A stretch of DNA of 64,000 nucleotides from Portevinia maculata (GCA_949715645.1 OX454527.1:20486865-20550864); one strand, 5' to 3'; numbered from the stretch's first letter, positions 52,936-63,482 are shown. The notes: generated by a model from the sequence alone, not told the origin. A program made the numbers and translations.

Positions 52936-55695
52936 TGGATTTGGCATAATTTTTATGAGTTAATTATTTGGTACAAACAATTAAAAATTCGATTCAAAAA
53001 ACACTTTTTAATAATTTGTACTTTCGAAACTACAGAGTAGAGCCCCAGACATTTCTCTCGCACACACGTTCCACGAAAAAAAAGTATATTGTAAAATAAT
53101 CTTACAAAATACGTGTAACATTTAAAATTATGTTAATGAAATAAATTCGGAAGAAAACTTTTCAAAAAGTAATTACGCGATATGCTCTCGCACACTCAAG
53201 AAACACAGAAAAACAGACATCCTACTATTCCAATTTTGAACAATAAATTCTCTACGCGCAGATGTTTTAATTATTTTCGCTGAAATAACATCCGGCAATA
53301 GAGAAATATACCAAACGGTACACTGTAGACGAAAAAGTAATCCCCATGAATTGTTAATACAAAATTAAGTGTAAGAGGTCTCCAAGGATCAATAATCGAA
53401 CCAATGGCAGCACAGGTAATAAAAAATGAATATAAAAAAAGGACAAAATCTTTTGGGCGTTGTTGAATGATGGAAGTACATCCGTAATCCTTGTGCAATA
53501 TCGAGAGATTGTAGTCGTAAGCGTATTGAAATTGGTAATACATCATACTCTACGGCAACATCCTTAAGTCTTATAAAAGAGACCTCAAAGGGATTTGATA
53601 AATTATCAATGAGTCAGATCATGATCTCTCTTTTTTTGGTTTAGCAATGGTAATGCGAGAGGTTGCATGTGGAATATTAATGAACGTCCAAAGGGGCTTT
53701 CCCAATTCAAATACTGTTGCCAATAAATCGGCATGAAAATGAAGAAACACAGTAAAGGAGAATGAGACTGCAGGAGACCATAACAAATTGTTGAAAACCA
53801 TTTATGAACTTGTGTGGGTTGCGGTGAGTTCTAAGACCTATAGTCCTCGGCTCAGTTACAACCAAGTCACTGCAACACATTGATGAAAAAACTGTTGTAG
53901 ACCTTGAAAGCGAGAGGCGTTGTCAAAATTCATTAACTAAGGGAAAGCTTTCTTGACGCTTATTAGGAGGTTTGTTCTGTTTCTTTAGTCAAAATGTCAA
54001 ATAAAAGTAGTCCCTGTTTAGGGGGTTAGCGACTGAAGGGTGGTGGTTGAATTAGCTTGACCTTTCATACAAGTAAAGTCTTAGTGGAATTAACGTGAAG
54101 CATTTCCCCCTCCATCAATATACCTCGGATCAAATAACAGCAACTAGTCGCCTTACTTGTTTTTTGCATCCATAAATCGTTTCAAGAGATCCATGCGATT
54201 TCTTTTGTTTTACATTCTCTTACTTTGCGACAAAGAAGAACCTAATATCCAGCTGCCACCTCTCGACTATTTTATTGACGTTTGTCTCATCGCATCGCCA
54301 TTTGTTGTCGTAGCAAACGAAGCACCATAGGCAAGAACCTTGCGCATTTTCAATTCCATTTTGAGTCGTCATTCGTTCAACCTCTGAAATTTGTATACAC
54401 AACACACAGATAAAACCGATTTACCAAACACCCTCGAATCGCAATTACAGGATAAAAACGTTTCTGATAAGAACACCAAAAGGTACCAAAAAGCTTCTCC
54501 CCATCCCCCACTCATTCATAAAATGCAAAATACAATGAGAAGTGAGAAGGAGGCAAAAACACAACTTCTTGGGTAGAGGATAAGAAAAAGAAAGCTTTAC
54601 TTCTTGGGCTATGACGTCATTAGGTTCGCCAAAGACAAAGGAAATCCGAAAGAAATGTCATCGTGCGAGTAATTTCTCAAGCCCGTATAGATACTGATTT
54701 AAAACAAAAGAAACGTAGAAAGGAGGGAAGGTCATTTGATAAGAAGCAGCTTCGTATACCGAACCCTCGTCCAAAATGAAAGGAAAGGTTATGCTAGGAG
54801 AATGATACGAGATGGAAATTCAAAAGGATTGGAACGAAAAAGAGGCACGTCAAGTTGGTGAATGTGATGATTTATTTCCGGTATTAAGGATATAAATGAT
54901 TCATAAGATTTTGGTTGCTTTGTTGACCTTTTCATTTGAATTAATTGCTGCAATGTCCTTGTTCTTATTGTGCGGTAAAATTGCTATTATTTTTAGACTT
55001 TTTTTATTACAGTTGTTTGGTCAATTTAGGAGAGTGGAGGAAATGGGATAAAATGTCTGCAAAATACAAAAGCCGAGAATGGTCCTTGGCGAGAGAAAGT
55101 TCCTTCTCATGCAATTTTTTTTCTCGTTAACTTAACATGGCATACATGTCCAAAAGTATAAAACAAAAAAATGGTTAGTGCGTAGCCCTGCACTGTAGAG
55201 GAGATGGGAAAAGTGGTGGCAAATGAATATATACAGAGAGATGTTTGGAATGAATAAAATGTAAACTGTTTTTTTGAAATGGCGATTTCGTGCTTATAAT
55301 TTTACATTGTTTAACGATGTTTGTCCACGTCATCATTATTATACAATGTTTTTGATACAGAAGTTGATTATGCTTTGATTTTGTATTCCTTAGAAAATAT
55401 GTACATCCAAGAACCGCATCCATTTGTATCGGGTCATTACATTGTAATAGATTCGGTACGTACATTTTGATGGATCCGCATTCGCCACCCACTCATTCCA
55501 ATCACCGCCGACGATAGGCAAATATAGACGATAGGCAAAAACACTGTCATGCCTCAATTTAATTTAGTTTTTTGCATACACAAGCATTACGTCGCCCGGA
55601 AATTGGTTTGTTCCATATGCCATTGGCACTTTTTCGAGAAAAACGCATTTAAGAGTTTTCGTACTTGGTACTCCGAAACTGTGTGATAGGATTTT
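52936..55695. other. Unassigned intergenic DNA
   Basis: No recognisable repeat or domain. Minus frames at 53271-53546 and 53619-53801 are hydrophobic but match nothing I know. Plus frames at 54391-54576 and 54945-55130 are short and unsupported. Confidence 0.3.
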
Positions 55696-55702
55696 TGTAC
55701 TC

Positions 55703-55729
55703 TTCTACCAGAACTTCTATTACGGATAA
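55703..55729 (+). other. Second copy of the FYQNFYYG-stop segment
   Basis: The plus strand encodes FYQNFYYG and a TAA, followed by an AAT-type microsatellite. It is identical in codons to the end of the Gly/Arg-rich frame at 56704-56970 on the other strand. The upstream sequence here is not Gly/Arg-rich, so only the 3' end is shared. Confidence 0.5.
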
Positions 55730-55812
55730 TAATAATCATAATAATAATAATAATAATAAAAAAAGTGGTCGGGGTGCGACCCGCAAGGTCCACACGACTT
55801 CCCAGTGGGAAG
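55729..55812 (+). repeat. AAT microsatellite and terminal block GTGGTC...GACTTCCCAGTGGGAAG
   Basis: After the AAT run comes AAAAGTGGTCGGGGTGCGAC, then CCGCAAGGTCCACACGACT and the palindrome CTTCCCAGTGGGAAG. The same block, inverted, ends the composite insertion at 60453-60505, and a variant lies at 60940-61015. It is a repeat terminus used at least three times in the window. Confidence 0.7.
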
Positions 55813-55960
55813 AAATAAAAAAAACAATATTTATTTTTTAATTAATTATTATTATTTATTTTATCTATATATTAATACGGAGTTGCCTATTACATGTTTC
55901 CACCCATTTTTGCTATTATACGTCACATAGATATGCCAACACTTTATATATTTGGGTAGG

Positions 55961-56640
55961 GGACAATACATAGAAGTGCACAATACAAAAATTATTCACA
56001 TATATAACACACATTATGAATTACAGCAGGTAAAATGAAGCGAATTGGATGAAATTACAACAACAACAACATTGCTGTGTGAGGCAATAATCTGCCAATC
56101 GGAACGGAAAAATTGTATATCATGTGATAAAGTTACTTGAAAATGCTCGAAGTTACTTGAAAATGCTTGAAGTTACTTGAAAATGCTTGAAAAAACTTGA
56201 AGTTACTTGAAGTTACGAACAACAACATTGCTGTGCATGTTATGCATTTGATAATGCTTGAACATACTTGAAGTTACTTGGACATGCTTGAAGTTACTTG
56301 AAAATGCTTTAAGCTACTTGAAAACGCTTGAAGTTACTTGAAGTTACTTCAAAATGCTTGAAAATACTTGAAGTTACTTGAAAATGCTGAAGTTACTTGA
56401 AGTTACCTGAAAATGCTTGAAGTTACTTTAAGTTACTTCAAAATGCTTGAAATTTTGAAGTTACTTGATAATGCTTGAACATACTTGAAGTTACTTGGAC
56501 ATGCTTGAAGTTACTTGAAAATGCCGGAAAATTTTTATATCATGTGTATTCAGAGAATGCAAAGTCGAAACATTTTATTTTCCGATTAATATATACATAT
56601 ATAACAGTCGAGTTTGTTTTTTTTCAACTTATGGAATAAA
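55961..56640 (-). mobile_element. Minisatellite-bearing interspersed element, copy 2 (inverted)
   Basis: It begins GGGGACAATACATAGAAGTG (complement of the copy 1 end) and runs through the same tail (ATTACAGCAGGTAAAATGAA). The minisatellite of GAAGTTACTT/GAAAATGCTT decamers spans ~56128-56530, and the block ends GCCGGAAAATTTTTATATCA. A ~60-bp extra segment separates the outer A-rich block from the rest relative to copy 1. It lies 50 kb from copy 1, in opposite orientation. Confidence 0.7.
56128..56530 (-). repeat. 10-bp-period minisatellite in copy 2
   Basis: About 35 to 40 decamers of GAAGTTACTT and GAAAATGCTT, interrupted near 56215-56260 by the same CATGTTATGCATTTG-type spacer that interrupts copy 1. 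Confidence 0.9.
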
Positions 56641-56703
56641 TTGGTCGAGTTTTGACCATGGTGCGACCCCTAGTTATTATTATAATTATGATTATGATTA
56701 TTA

Positions 56704-56970
56704 TTATCCGTAATAGAAGTTCTGGTAGAAGACGGCACCGCCCCTGCCTCGTCGTCCTCTTCCATCTCCTCTGCTTCTTCCACCTCCTCTGCTTCTTCCA
56801 CCTCCTCCTCTTCTTCCTCCTCTTCCTCTGCCTCTGTCTCCACCTCTACCAGTCTTTCTTACCCAGCCACCACCTCCCCCCTGGGTACATCTTTTTTTAG
56901 AGGTGGCCCTGCTCCCGGGGCTGTGGTGGCTACCACCATTTCTTCCCCTAGATGTTTTAATAATATTCAT
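56704..56970 (-). other. Gly/Arg-rich ORF, possible C-terminal exon of an RNA-binding protein
   Basis: An 88-codon frame: a Met-initiated lead (MNIIKTSRGRNGGSHHSPG), then RGRGRGGRRGGGGRSRGGGR-type repeats and a short aromatic end (FYQNFYYG). Gly/Arg-rich tails of this kind occur in RNA-binding and nucleolar proteins. The DNA is nearly pure GGN/CGN codons (CCTCTTCC on the plus strand), so it could also be a microsatellite that happens to be open. No upstream exon is visible. The same 3' end recurs inverted at 55703. Confidence 0.4.
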
Positions 56971-57061
56971 TATAATAATAGTAATAACAAATAGTAGAAA
57001 TCATCAATTTAAAAATTCAGCTAATTTGCCTTTATTTTAGTTATTTATTTACTAACAAAAA

Positions 57062-57587
57062 AAAAAGCGGCCAAGTGTTAGTCGGACTCGCCCATGAAGG
57101 GTTCCCCGCGAATTATAATTATTATTTACTTAGGCACCTATTACAGATTTATTATTAGAAAATAATGGTTCACGGTTTACGCATAAGGTTTATGTTTATG
57201 ATTTTTTTTTTTTATATTTGAGTTGATTAAATGAAAGGTAAAATGCGGTTTACGATTTATGACGTATTAAAAAAAAACTACTTACTAGATCTCGTTCAAA
57301 CCAATTTTCGGTGGAAGTATGCATAGTAATGTACATCATATATTTTTTTTAGTTTTATCATTTCCTTATTTTAAAAGTTAGAGGGGGGGGGGGGGGGGGG
57401 CACACATTTTACCACTTTGGAAGTGTCTCTCGCTCAAACTATTCAGTTAAGAAAAAAATGATATTCGAAACCTCAATATCATTTTTGAAGACCTATCCAT
57501 AGATACCCCACACGTATGTGTTTGATGAAAAAAATGTTGTTTAGTTTCCGTTCTAAGTACCTATGGGGAACCCCCAAAATTTATTGT
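57062..57587 (+). repeat. GCGGCCAAGTG-type repeat, split copy, first part
   Basis: It starts GCGGCCAAGTGTTAGTCGGA and follows the 42715-43455 copy (inverted) through AATAATGGTTCACGGTTTAC and a poly-G run (57382-57401) to CCCCCAAAATTTATTGTT. It is then interrupted; the remainder is at 60511-60690. Confidence 0.75.
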
Positions 57588-57905
57588 TAACTTCCCAGTG
57601 GAAGTTCTTGCAATGAGGCCGATTTTGTGAATAGCGGATTTTGACATATCTCCACGTTTCAAGGTCACCAGAATCCGAATTCAACGTTTTTATATGGATG
57701 TCTGTCCGTGTGTATGTACGTATGTGCGTATGTACGTATGTGCGTTCAGAATTACCTTTCGCCACGATTATCTGGAGAACCAAAGATGATATTGACATGG
57801 GACCGGGTTTATTCAAAGCGTAATTACGTAACTCAGAGCTGATTAAGTTTTCAGTGAAATCGGTTCAGCCGTTTTTTGTTAGTAAATAAATAACTAAAAA
57901 AATTC
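57588..57905 (+). repeat. TTAACTTCCCAGTGGAAG-type repeat, unit 1
   Basis: It starts AACTTCCCAGTGGAAGTT and contains GACATATCTCCACGTTTCAA, GTATGTACGTATGTGCG, CATGGGACCGGGTTTATTC and CAGCCGTTTTTTGTTAGTAA. Unit 2 follows at 57921 in direct orientation, and an inverted relative lies at 60690-60955. The family is unknown to me and non-coding. Confidence 0.65.
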
Positions 57906-57920
57906 AGCTAGTTTGCCTTT

Positions 57921-58210
57921 ATTAACTTCCCAGTGGAAGTTGTTGTTATGGGCCCGATTTTGTGAATCGCGAATTTTGACATATCTCCACGTTTCAAGGT
58001 CACCAGAATCCAAATCCAACATTTTTATAGAGATGTCTGTGTGTGCGTATGTACGTATGTTCGTATGTGCGTTCGGAATTATCTTTCGCTACGGTTATCT
58101 CGAGAACCAAAGATGGTATTGACATGGGACCGGGTTTATTCGAAGCGTAATTACGTAACTCAGAACTGTTTAGCCGTTTTTCGTTAGTAAATAAATAACT
58201 AAAATAATTT
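57921..58210 (+). repeat. TTAACTTCCCAGTGGAAG-type repeat, unit 2
   Basis: A direct copy of unit 1 (same order of blocks; ~85-90% by eye), with a small deletion before GCCGTTTTTCGTTAGTAAA. Confidence 0.65.
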
Positions 58211-58437
58211 GCCTTTATTTGTGTCTACTATTTAGTGTCATTTGTCATTGAGCAAATCATTATTACATTGTGAACCGTTATTTCGTATACATCTAAATTT
58301 ACAGGTCTCCGTGTTCATAACAATGGTTGTATTAATATATATCATACTTCGCTGTTATTAACAAAATTTAATTTAAATGAACAATATTAAAGAGCATTTT
58401 TTAATATTAAATAATTCTTAACCATATCTTATGGTTG

Positions 58438-60398
58438 GTGCCGTGACATAAGGCCAAGCGTCATAAGTCAAAATCTCGAAATTTGGCCTTATATCGCTTT
58501 TTGAAAGTGACATAAGGAAAAAAATTCTGGCATTTGGTATTATGACACCTTGAAAAAGCGTCATAAGGCCAAATCCGGAAAGTGACATAAAGCCAAATTT
58601 ACAAAAAAAATAAATAAGTAGTACAAAAACCAGGAAACTAATAAAAACAAACGTAACAAAATAGTATAAATAAATATTTAATAATTTAATATGTAAATAA
58701 CAACTAAAAAATAGTAGATAGTACAGAAATAAATAAATTCTACAAAAAAATAAATAAATGAAAAAATAAACAATCATATAAATACACACAGAGTCGATAG
58801 TAACGAAAATAATACTCATCAGATGAACAATGCGAAGAGCAGGAAATAACAATAAGAATTAGGGTGCTACGTTTGCAACAAGATTATTAATAAGCACGTT
58901 ATCGGACATCTCACAGTCACAATTGCGTATCTAGCTGTAAGTCTTTCTATTCTAGTAGAAACCAAATCGACATTGGCTATTTCGTGGAGTTCAAGTGTTG
59001 AAAAGTGCCAAGGAAGCTTAAGCATTAGTTTTAATAGCTTATTTTGCGCTATTTGTAATTTTTTGATGTGCGTTATTGCACACTTTCCCCAAACTGGACA
59101 ACCATAAAACATAAAGGCCCGAAAAATGACTTTAAAAATGATTAATTTATTTTCTTGGCTTAGCATAGATTTCCTGTTTATAAGAGGATACATTATTCGT
59201 ATAGTTTTATTTATTTTGTCTATGGCATTTGTTATATGTTTATTGTAAGTAAGCTTTTTATCTAATGTAATGCCTAGGTATTTGACAGTGTCCATCCAAG
59301 ACGTGTAAGCATTATTAATAATTAAGTCATTGCTGGGCAAAAAACAAGCTTTTCTTTTTCTGGTAAAAAAGATAGCTTGGGTTTTAGAAGCATTGACTTT
59401 TATCTTCCATTTATTGAAGTAAGTCATAAGAGTATTTACTGCCGATTGAAGATTGGTTTGGATTGTAAAACCAAGCACATCGGAGGAGTTGTTGCTGTTG
59501 GAGTTATTTGCGGGTTTACCCGGTTTTAAAATCGGTATAATCTTAGCTTTCTTCCACGCATTTGGGAAGTACTGTAATTTTATGCATGAATTAAATATGT
59601 AAAGTACAAAGTTAATCCCAGTTCTGGGGAGATTTTTAATATATATATTCTGCATATTATCAATACCTGGGGATTTGCGAGCTTTAAGTTTCGAAATTAA
59701 AAGGTTTAGTTCCGGATAGGTCACATACAAATTATCCTCTATAACTTCTGGAGTCGACATTAAACTAGATACAGCGCTTTGTACCAACGTTTCCGTAACT
59801 CTATTCCCCATTCCGCTGGAGGTTGTGTGGTTTCTCAAAAAGGACAGGGAGAGAATGTCAGCCTTCTCGGCGTTTGTGGTCGAGGAGATCTGAATATCAC
59901 CAAATGAAGGAATAAAATTTAACTTCTTTTTCATTATTTTTGCAATATTCCAAAACGGCTTACTGTGTTTTTCTAAGTTTTGGAGTTTAGCGTTCCACTT
60001 TATATTGCGAAACTTTTCATTTGGGCTTTGATGATATTGTTGAGGATAATAACGTTGTCAAAAAACACACGCATCCTATGTCTTTGCCAGTTTCTTCGAT
60101 ATAAGTTCCTCAACTTAATTAAATTACTGTTTATGGCATCTACTTGCGATTTCGTAACTAATCCTATAAACAGTGCAATGCATATGGGGGGCATGCTGAT
60201 TTGGAGTAGGTGCAAGGGCAAATTGTTGAAAACAGCACCAAGCGAAAGTGTCATAAAGTCAAATTGGCCTTATGACGCTTTTTCAAGGTGTCATAATACC
60301 AAATGCTAGTATTTGGCCTTATGTCACTTTCACAATGCGACATAAGGGCAAATTTCGAGATTTGGCCTTATGACGCTTCGGCTTATGTCACGGTACCC
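58438..60398. mobile_element. Long-TIR DNA element (TGACATAAGGCC repeats) containing a LINE
   Basis: The outer ends are inverted: GGTGCCGTGACATAAGGCCA at 58437 and GGTACCGTGACATAAGCCGA read inward from 60397. The similarity runs for about 150 bp on each side through AATCTCGAAATTTGGCCTTA and TTTGGTATTATGACACCTTG. Each arm holds internal direct and inverted copies of CATAAGGCCAAAT. Nearly all of the interior is an antisense LINE fragment. No transposase of its own is present, and the superfamily is not assigned. Confidence 0.7.
58640..60230 (-). pseudogene. Jockey-like LINE fragment inside the long-TIR element, RT palm deleted
   Basis: The minus-strand frame 60000-60254 reads LIKLRNLYRRNWQRH (endonuclease-RT linker). 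The frame 58867-59934 (355 residues) gives LKARKSPGIDNMQNIYIKN, WKKAKIIPILKPGKPANN, then jumps to QTNLQSAVNTLMTYFNKWKI, VKYLGITLDKKLTYNKHI and FRAFMFYGCPVWGKCAITHI. The segment between PGKPANN and the post-palm region is gone, including F-RP, the DFxxAFD block and YADD, yet the frame stays open. An AT-rich 3' UTR follows. The protein cannot be an active reverse transcriptase. Confidence 0.78.
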
Positions 60399-60452
60399 TT
60401 ATAGTTAACACACATTTCAAAATTTCCCACTAATCGCATAAATCATATTGAT

Positions 60453-60505
60453 CCCACTGGGAAGTTAGTCGTGTGGACCTTGCGGGTCGCACCCAGACCA
60501 CTTTT
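60453..60505 (-). repeat. Terminal block CCCACTGGGAAGTTAGTCGTG...CAGACCAC
   Basis: This is the inverted counterpart of 55762-55812 and the right end of the composite insertion that began at 57588. It is directly followed by the resumed GCGGCCAAGTG-type repeat. Confidence 0.7.
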
Positions 60506-60510
60506 TTTTT

Positions 60511-60690
60511 CTTTATGTGAAAATCTTAATGCAGTTCACAGAATACATCTACTTACCAAGTTTCAACAGTATAGCTTTTATAAGTTTCGGAAAAAAGTGG
60601 CTGTGACATTCCCGAACAGACGGACAGACAGACATGACGAATCTATAAGGGGTCAGTTTTTTTGCCATTTGAGCTACGGAACTCTAAAAA
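60511..60690 (+). repeat. GCGGCCAAGTG-type repeat, split copy, second part
   Basis: TGTGAAAATCTTAATGCAGT, then TCACAGAATACATCTACTTA and ACGGACAGACAGACATGACG to CTACGGAACTCTAAAAACG correspond to the part of the intact copy that follows CCCCCAAAATTTATTGTT. It completes the element begun at 57062. Confidence 0.75.
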
Positions 60691-60958
60691 CGGCTGGACC
60701 GATTTCGCTGAAAACTTAATCAGTTCTGAGTTACGTAATTACGCTTCGAATAACCCGGTGCCATGTCAATATCGTCTTTGGTTCTCGAGATAAACGTGGC
60801 AAAAGGTAATTCCGAACGCACATACGCACATACACACAGACAGACATCTCTATAAAAACGTTAGATTTGCATTCTGGTGACCTTGAAACGTGGAGATATG
60901 TCAAAATCCGCGATTCACAAAACCGGCCCGATTACAAGTACTTCCACTGGGAAGTTAA
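60690..60958 (-). repeat. TTAACTTCCCAGTGGAAG-type repeat, inverted unit 3
   Basis: In minus orientation it reads AACTTCCCAGTGGAAGTACT, GACATATCTCCACGTTTCAA and a GATATTGACATGGCACCGG-like block, matching units 1 and 2. Confidence 0.65.
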
Positions 60959-61009
60959 TAAATAATAATAATTGATTAAAAAATAAACTAGTCGTGCGGG
61001 TCGCACCCA

Positions 61010-61508
61010 GACCACTGTTTTTGTTCGGTTTTCTCTTGCTGTCCCTGTAGCTCTGAAGCCCTTCTCTTTCAACAATCGCAAAAGCCCACGAGAAGTAAAA
61101 TAGTTTCAAAATATATTATGTGGTCAAAAAGGAATGGAACTTATTCTAGAAGCTCAAGTACAACTCGAGATCCCAGTGTCATTTGTAACACATCAGCGTT
61201 AACATTTTTTGCACCACAATAAGTATAAAAGTTATATAGGTAGTCACAACTACTCGTCAGCATCCACTTTTTAAAACCAAAACGAACAGGTTTTCCTCTT
61301 ATGAACTGTTTCGAAGAATGGTGGCCAACATACTTGACCATGGCTTATCAATGGATAATTTTTGGTGTATGAAGCCCCATTGTTGATATTTTTGGCGCAA
61401 AAGATTCATAAGCGGTTAGACTTTGCCACTTTGTCTCAAGCATCTAATTAATTATTATCTGCGAAATGAATTTATTTTTTAACTTCATAAAAACGATTTT
61501 GCTACATG
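61010..61508 (-). pseudogene. piggyBac transposase, C-terminal half
   Basis: After the LINE the frame resumes NMxQNRFYEVKK and FADNN (near 61500-61440), then AMVKYVGHHSSKQFIRGKPV and RFGFKKWMLTSSCDYLYNFY (61200-61345), the central catalytic region of piggyBac-type (DDE_Tnp_1_7) transposases. FDHIIYFE and a GLQSYRDSKRKPN-like end lie at 61010-61130. Stops and frame changes are frequent. Confidence 0.75.
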
Positions 61509-61510
61509 TT

Positions 61511-62454
61511 TTTTTTTGTATTTGTATTTGTATTGTATTTATTGATCTTAATAATTTGCTGTGCAATAAGAACTACGTTCTTTAAGAGTGCACAGTTAAC
61601 ATGTGGATATACATGGCGACATATTTTACGTTTATAGAAAAAAAAATAATGAAAACAAATATGGGAACATTTTAAGTAAAACTAAAAAATTAATAAATAA
61701 TATGGACATTGTCATTAAAAAGAAAAGTTAAGTTACGTTAAACGGGAAAAACATCAATGAAGAGTACTAAGATAAGAAAAGACTAAAGACAAAAAACTCC
61801 TGTGCTTGACCTTGGTTTTTATATTAAGAGGAAGTTGATTAAAAAGGTGAATGGCATGAATGAAAAATTGCCTACGTGATATCGTGCAAGTGTAATTATT
61901 AGGCCTGAGACCACTAGAACGAAGAGACTGAGAGAAAACGATTTTACTGTACAAATAAGCCGGTTGTTTCTCGTTTAAAATTTTAAATATCATTGCACAA
62001 GCCCTAAAATTTAAAAACTGATCAAGACTGCATCCCAATATTTGTCGAGAGTGACTCGATACATGATCGTGAATACAAATCGTGCGATTGAATTGAAAGC
62101 AACGTTTAGCCTACGCCTAGAGTTAGCATCTGTGCTAGCAAACAGCCCACAGCCATACATGATTAGTGGTACGATCAAAGCCTTTACCAATTTGTGTTTG
62201 GCAGTAGTAGGTAAGTTGTCCGGACAAACTGATAGACCCCGCAGAGCACCATACATTTTGGATATCACAGAGTTAATGTGGTCACTCCAAGTGAGGTTAT
62301 TGTTAAAAATAATGCCAAGGTTTTTAATCTTAGACACCATTTCTACTTGAATACCATTTAATAAAATTGGAGGAAGGCGAGACGAAAGTAAATGCTTATA
62401 AATTTGGATAGATTTTGTTTTAGAGGGATTTAGGAGAAGCCTGTTATCAGAGAC
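61511..62454 (-). mobile_element. 5'-truncated LINE inserted in the piggyBac gene
   Basis: In minus orientation it starts within the reverse transcriptase (SDNRLLLNPSKTKSIQIYKH, VSKIKNLGIIFNNNLTWSDH, ALIVPLIMYGCGLFAS). It continues after a frame change as LGCSLDQFLNFRACAMIFKI and RQFFIHAIHLFNQLPLNIK, and ends in an (AAATAC)n A-rich tail at 61511. ACATG (or AACATG) flanks both ends (62455-62460 and 61505-61510), a short target duplication. The C-terminus resembles LINE J1. Confidence 0.82.
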
Positions 62455-63103
62455 CATGTTGTTTGCTACCAATGCGGTTCTTGTATCCTCATCTAATTTC
62501 CAATACATGGACTCCCTGGGCATTGAGTGGTAACCACTGTATAACATAATGCCTATGAAAATGTCCAAGTCTTCTTTTTGGAAATTAAGGCTATTATGAT
62601 TGTGTTGAGAAGCATAAAGACTAGTTTGATTCAAGGTCAAGTCCATTACCTGATTATCAAAAAGTGTTTCAAATACTTCGACTCTTATTGTCTTGACTTA
62701 TTGTCTAAAGCATATTTCATATTCATCTTGTTTATATCAAAGTTATTAGAACGGGTCATCGTCATATCAATACCTCTTTTAGACCAGCGTGGTTGGGTTT
62801 AAGATTGCCCAGGTATTGAATTGAGGCTATTTTCACTGATAAAGGAACTTCGTCCTCGCTATCGAAATCCTCATCCCTAATGAAAAGCTCAACGTTACCT
62901 GGAACATCATTGGTTATGTGATCGTTATCCAAATTTTTTGTTTCTATTTCATCCTCGTCTGTGTTGTAATCTGCATCTGGTGGTATAAATGCAATGTCAA
63001 ACACAGCGTTTCGATCATTTTTTTCGATTGCATTTATTGAATTAGGAAGATTATCCAATATCCTTCCAGAAAATGATGATGTTGAGAATGCTTTGAAATC
63101 CAT
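62455..63103 (-). pseudogene. piggyBac transposase, N-terminal part
   Basis: The frame 63103-62762 starts MDFKAFSTSSFSGRILDNLP and has an acidic segment (PPDADYNTDEDEIE). After a frameshift near 62760 and decayed sequence, it gives VMDLTLNQTSLYASQHNHNS, FQKEDLDIFIGIMLYSGYHS and MPRESMYWKLDEDTRTALVA, the start of the DDE_Tnp_1_7 domain, ending at the LINE junction. The frame continues open into the LINE (62646-62011), producing an accidental piggyBac-RT fusion ORF. Confidence 0.8.
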
Positions 63104-63482
63104 TCTAAAAATCAGTTTTTCCCATTGTACCTAAGCGGGGTACACTTAACTTTACGCGTACATACCTACGGTAAAAATAAATGAACACTTGATTTTTCAC
63201 TTATATCTGATTTTATTAAAGGTTTTTGTACTATTTTCAAAAAAATTAGTAGAAAATTGATAAAATGAATATTTGTTCTATTCAAAATATGTATATATAT
63301 AAACCTCCTAAAAACCGAGAAAATCGCAGTCGGACTTGATGCGGGGTAATAAAAAGACCGTTTTTCCTTTTTACAATAAACTGCATGCGTACTCGTTTAA
63401 AACATTTCAACGAACAAAAAAAAATCCAATTTGAAGATTGACAACGGTAAAACCACACTACCACTGTACGTAAATGGGTTAA

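Larger units (their letters stand above)
61010..63478 (-). mobile_element. piggyBac-type transposon, 5' end intact, interrupted by a LINE, 3' end lost
   Basis: On the minus strand the element starts TTAA then CCCATTTACGTACAGTGG (63482 downward). TTAA-CCC is the piggyBac terminus with its TTAA target site. The transposase gene follows from 63103. The distal half (61010-61510) runs into other repeats near 61015, so the second terminus is missing. A LINE occupies 61511-62454. Confidence 0.8.

Noticed and set aside
53271..53801. Two minus-strand hydrophobic ORFs as exons of one membrane protein
   Set aside because: No family motif or convincing introns between them; left unassigned.
55729..55760. 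AAT microsatellite as a poly-Asn coding tract
   Set aside because: It follows the TAA stop of the FYQNFYYG segment and is a simple repeat.
62011..62646. A genuine piggyBac-reverse transcriptase fusion gene
   Set aside because: Short target duplications and an A-rich tail at 61511 show it is an accidental read-through across a LINE insertion.
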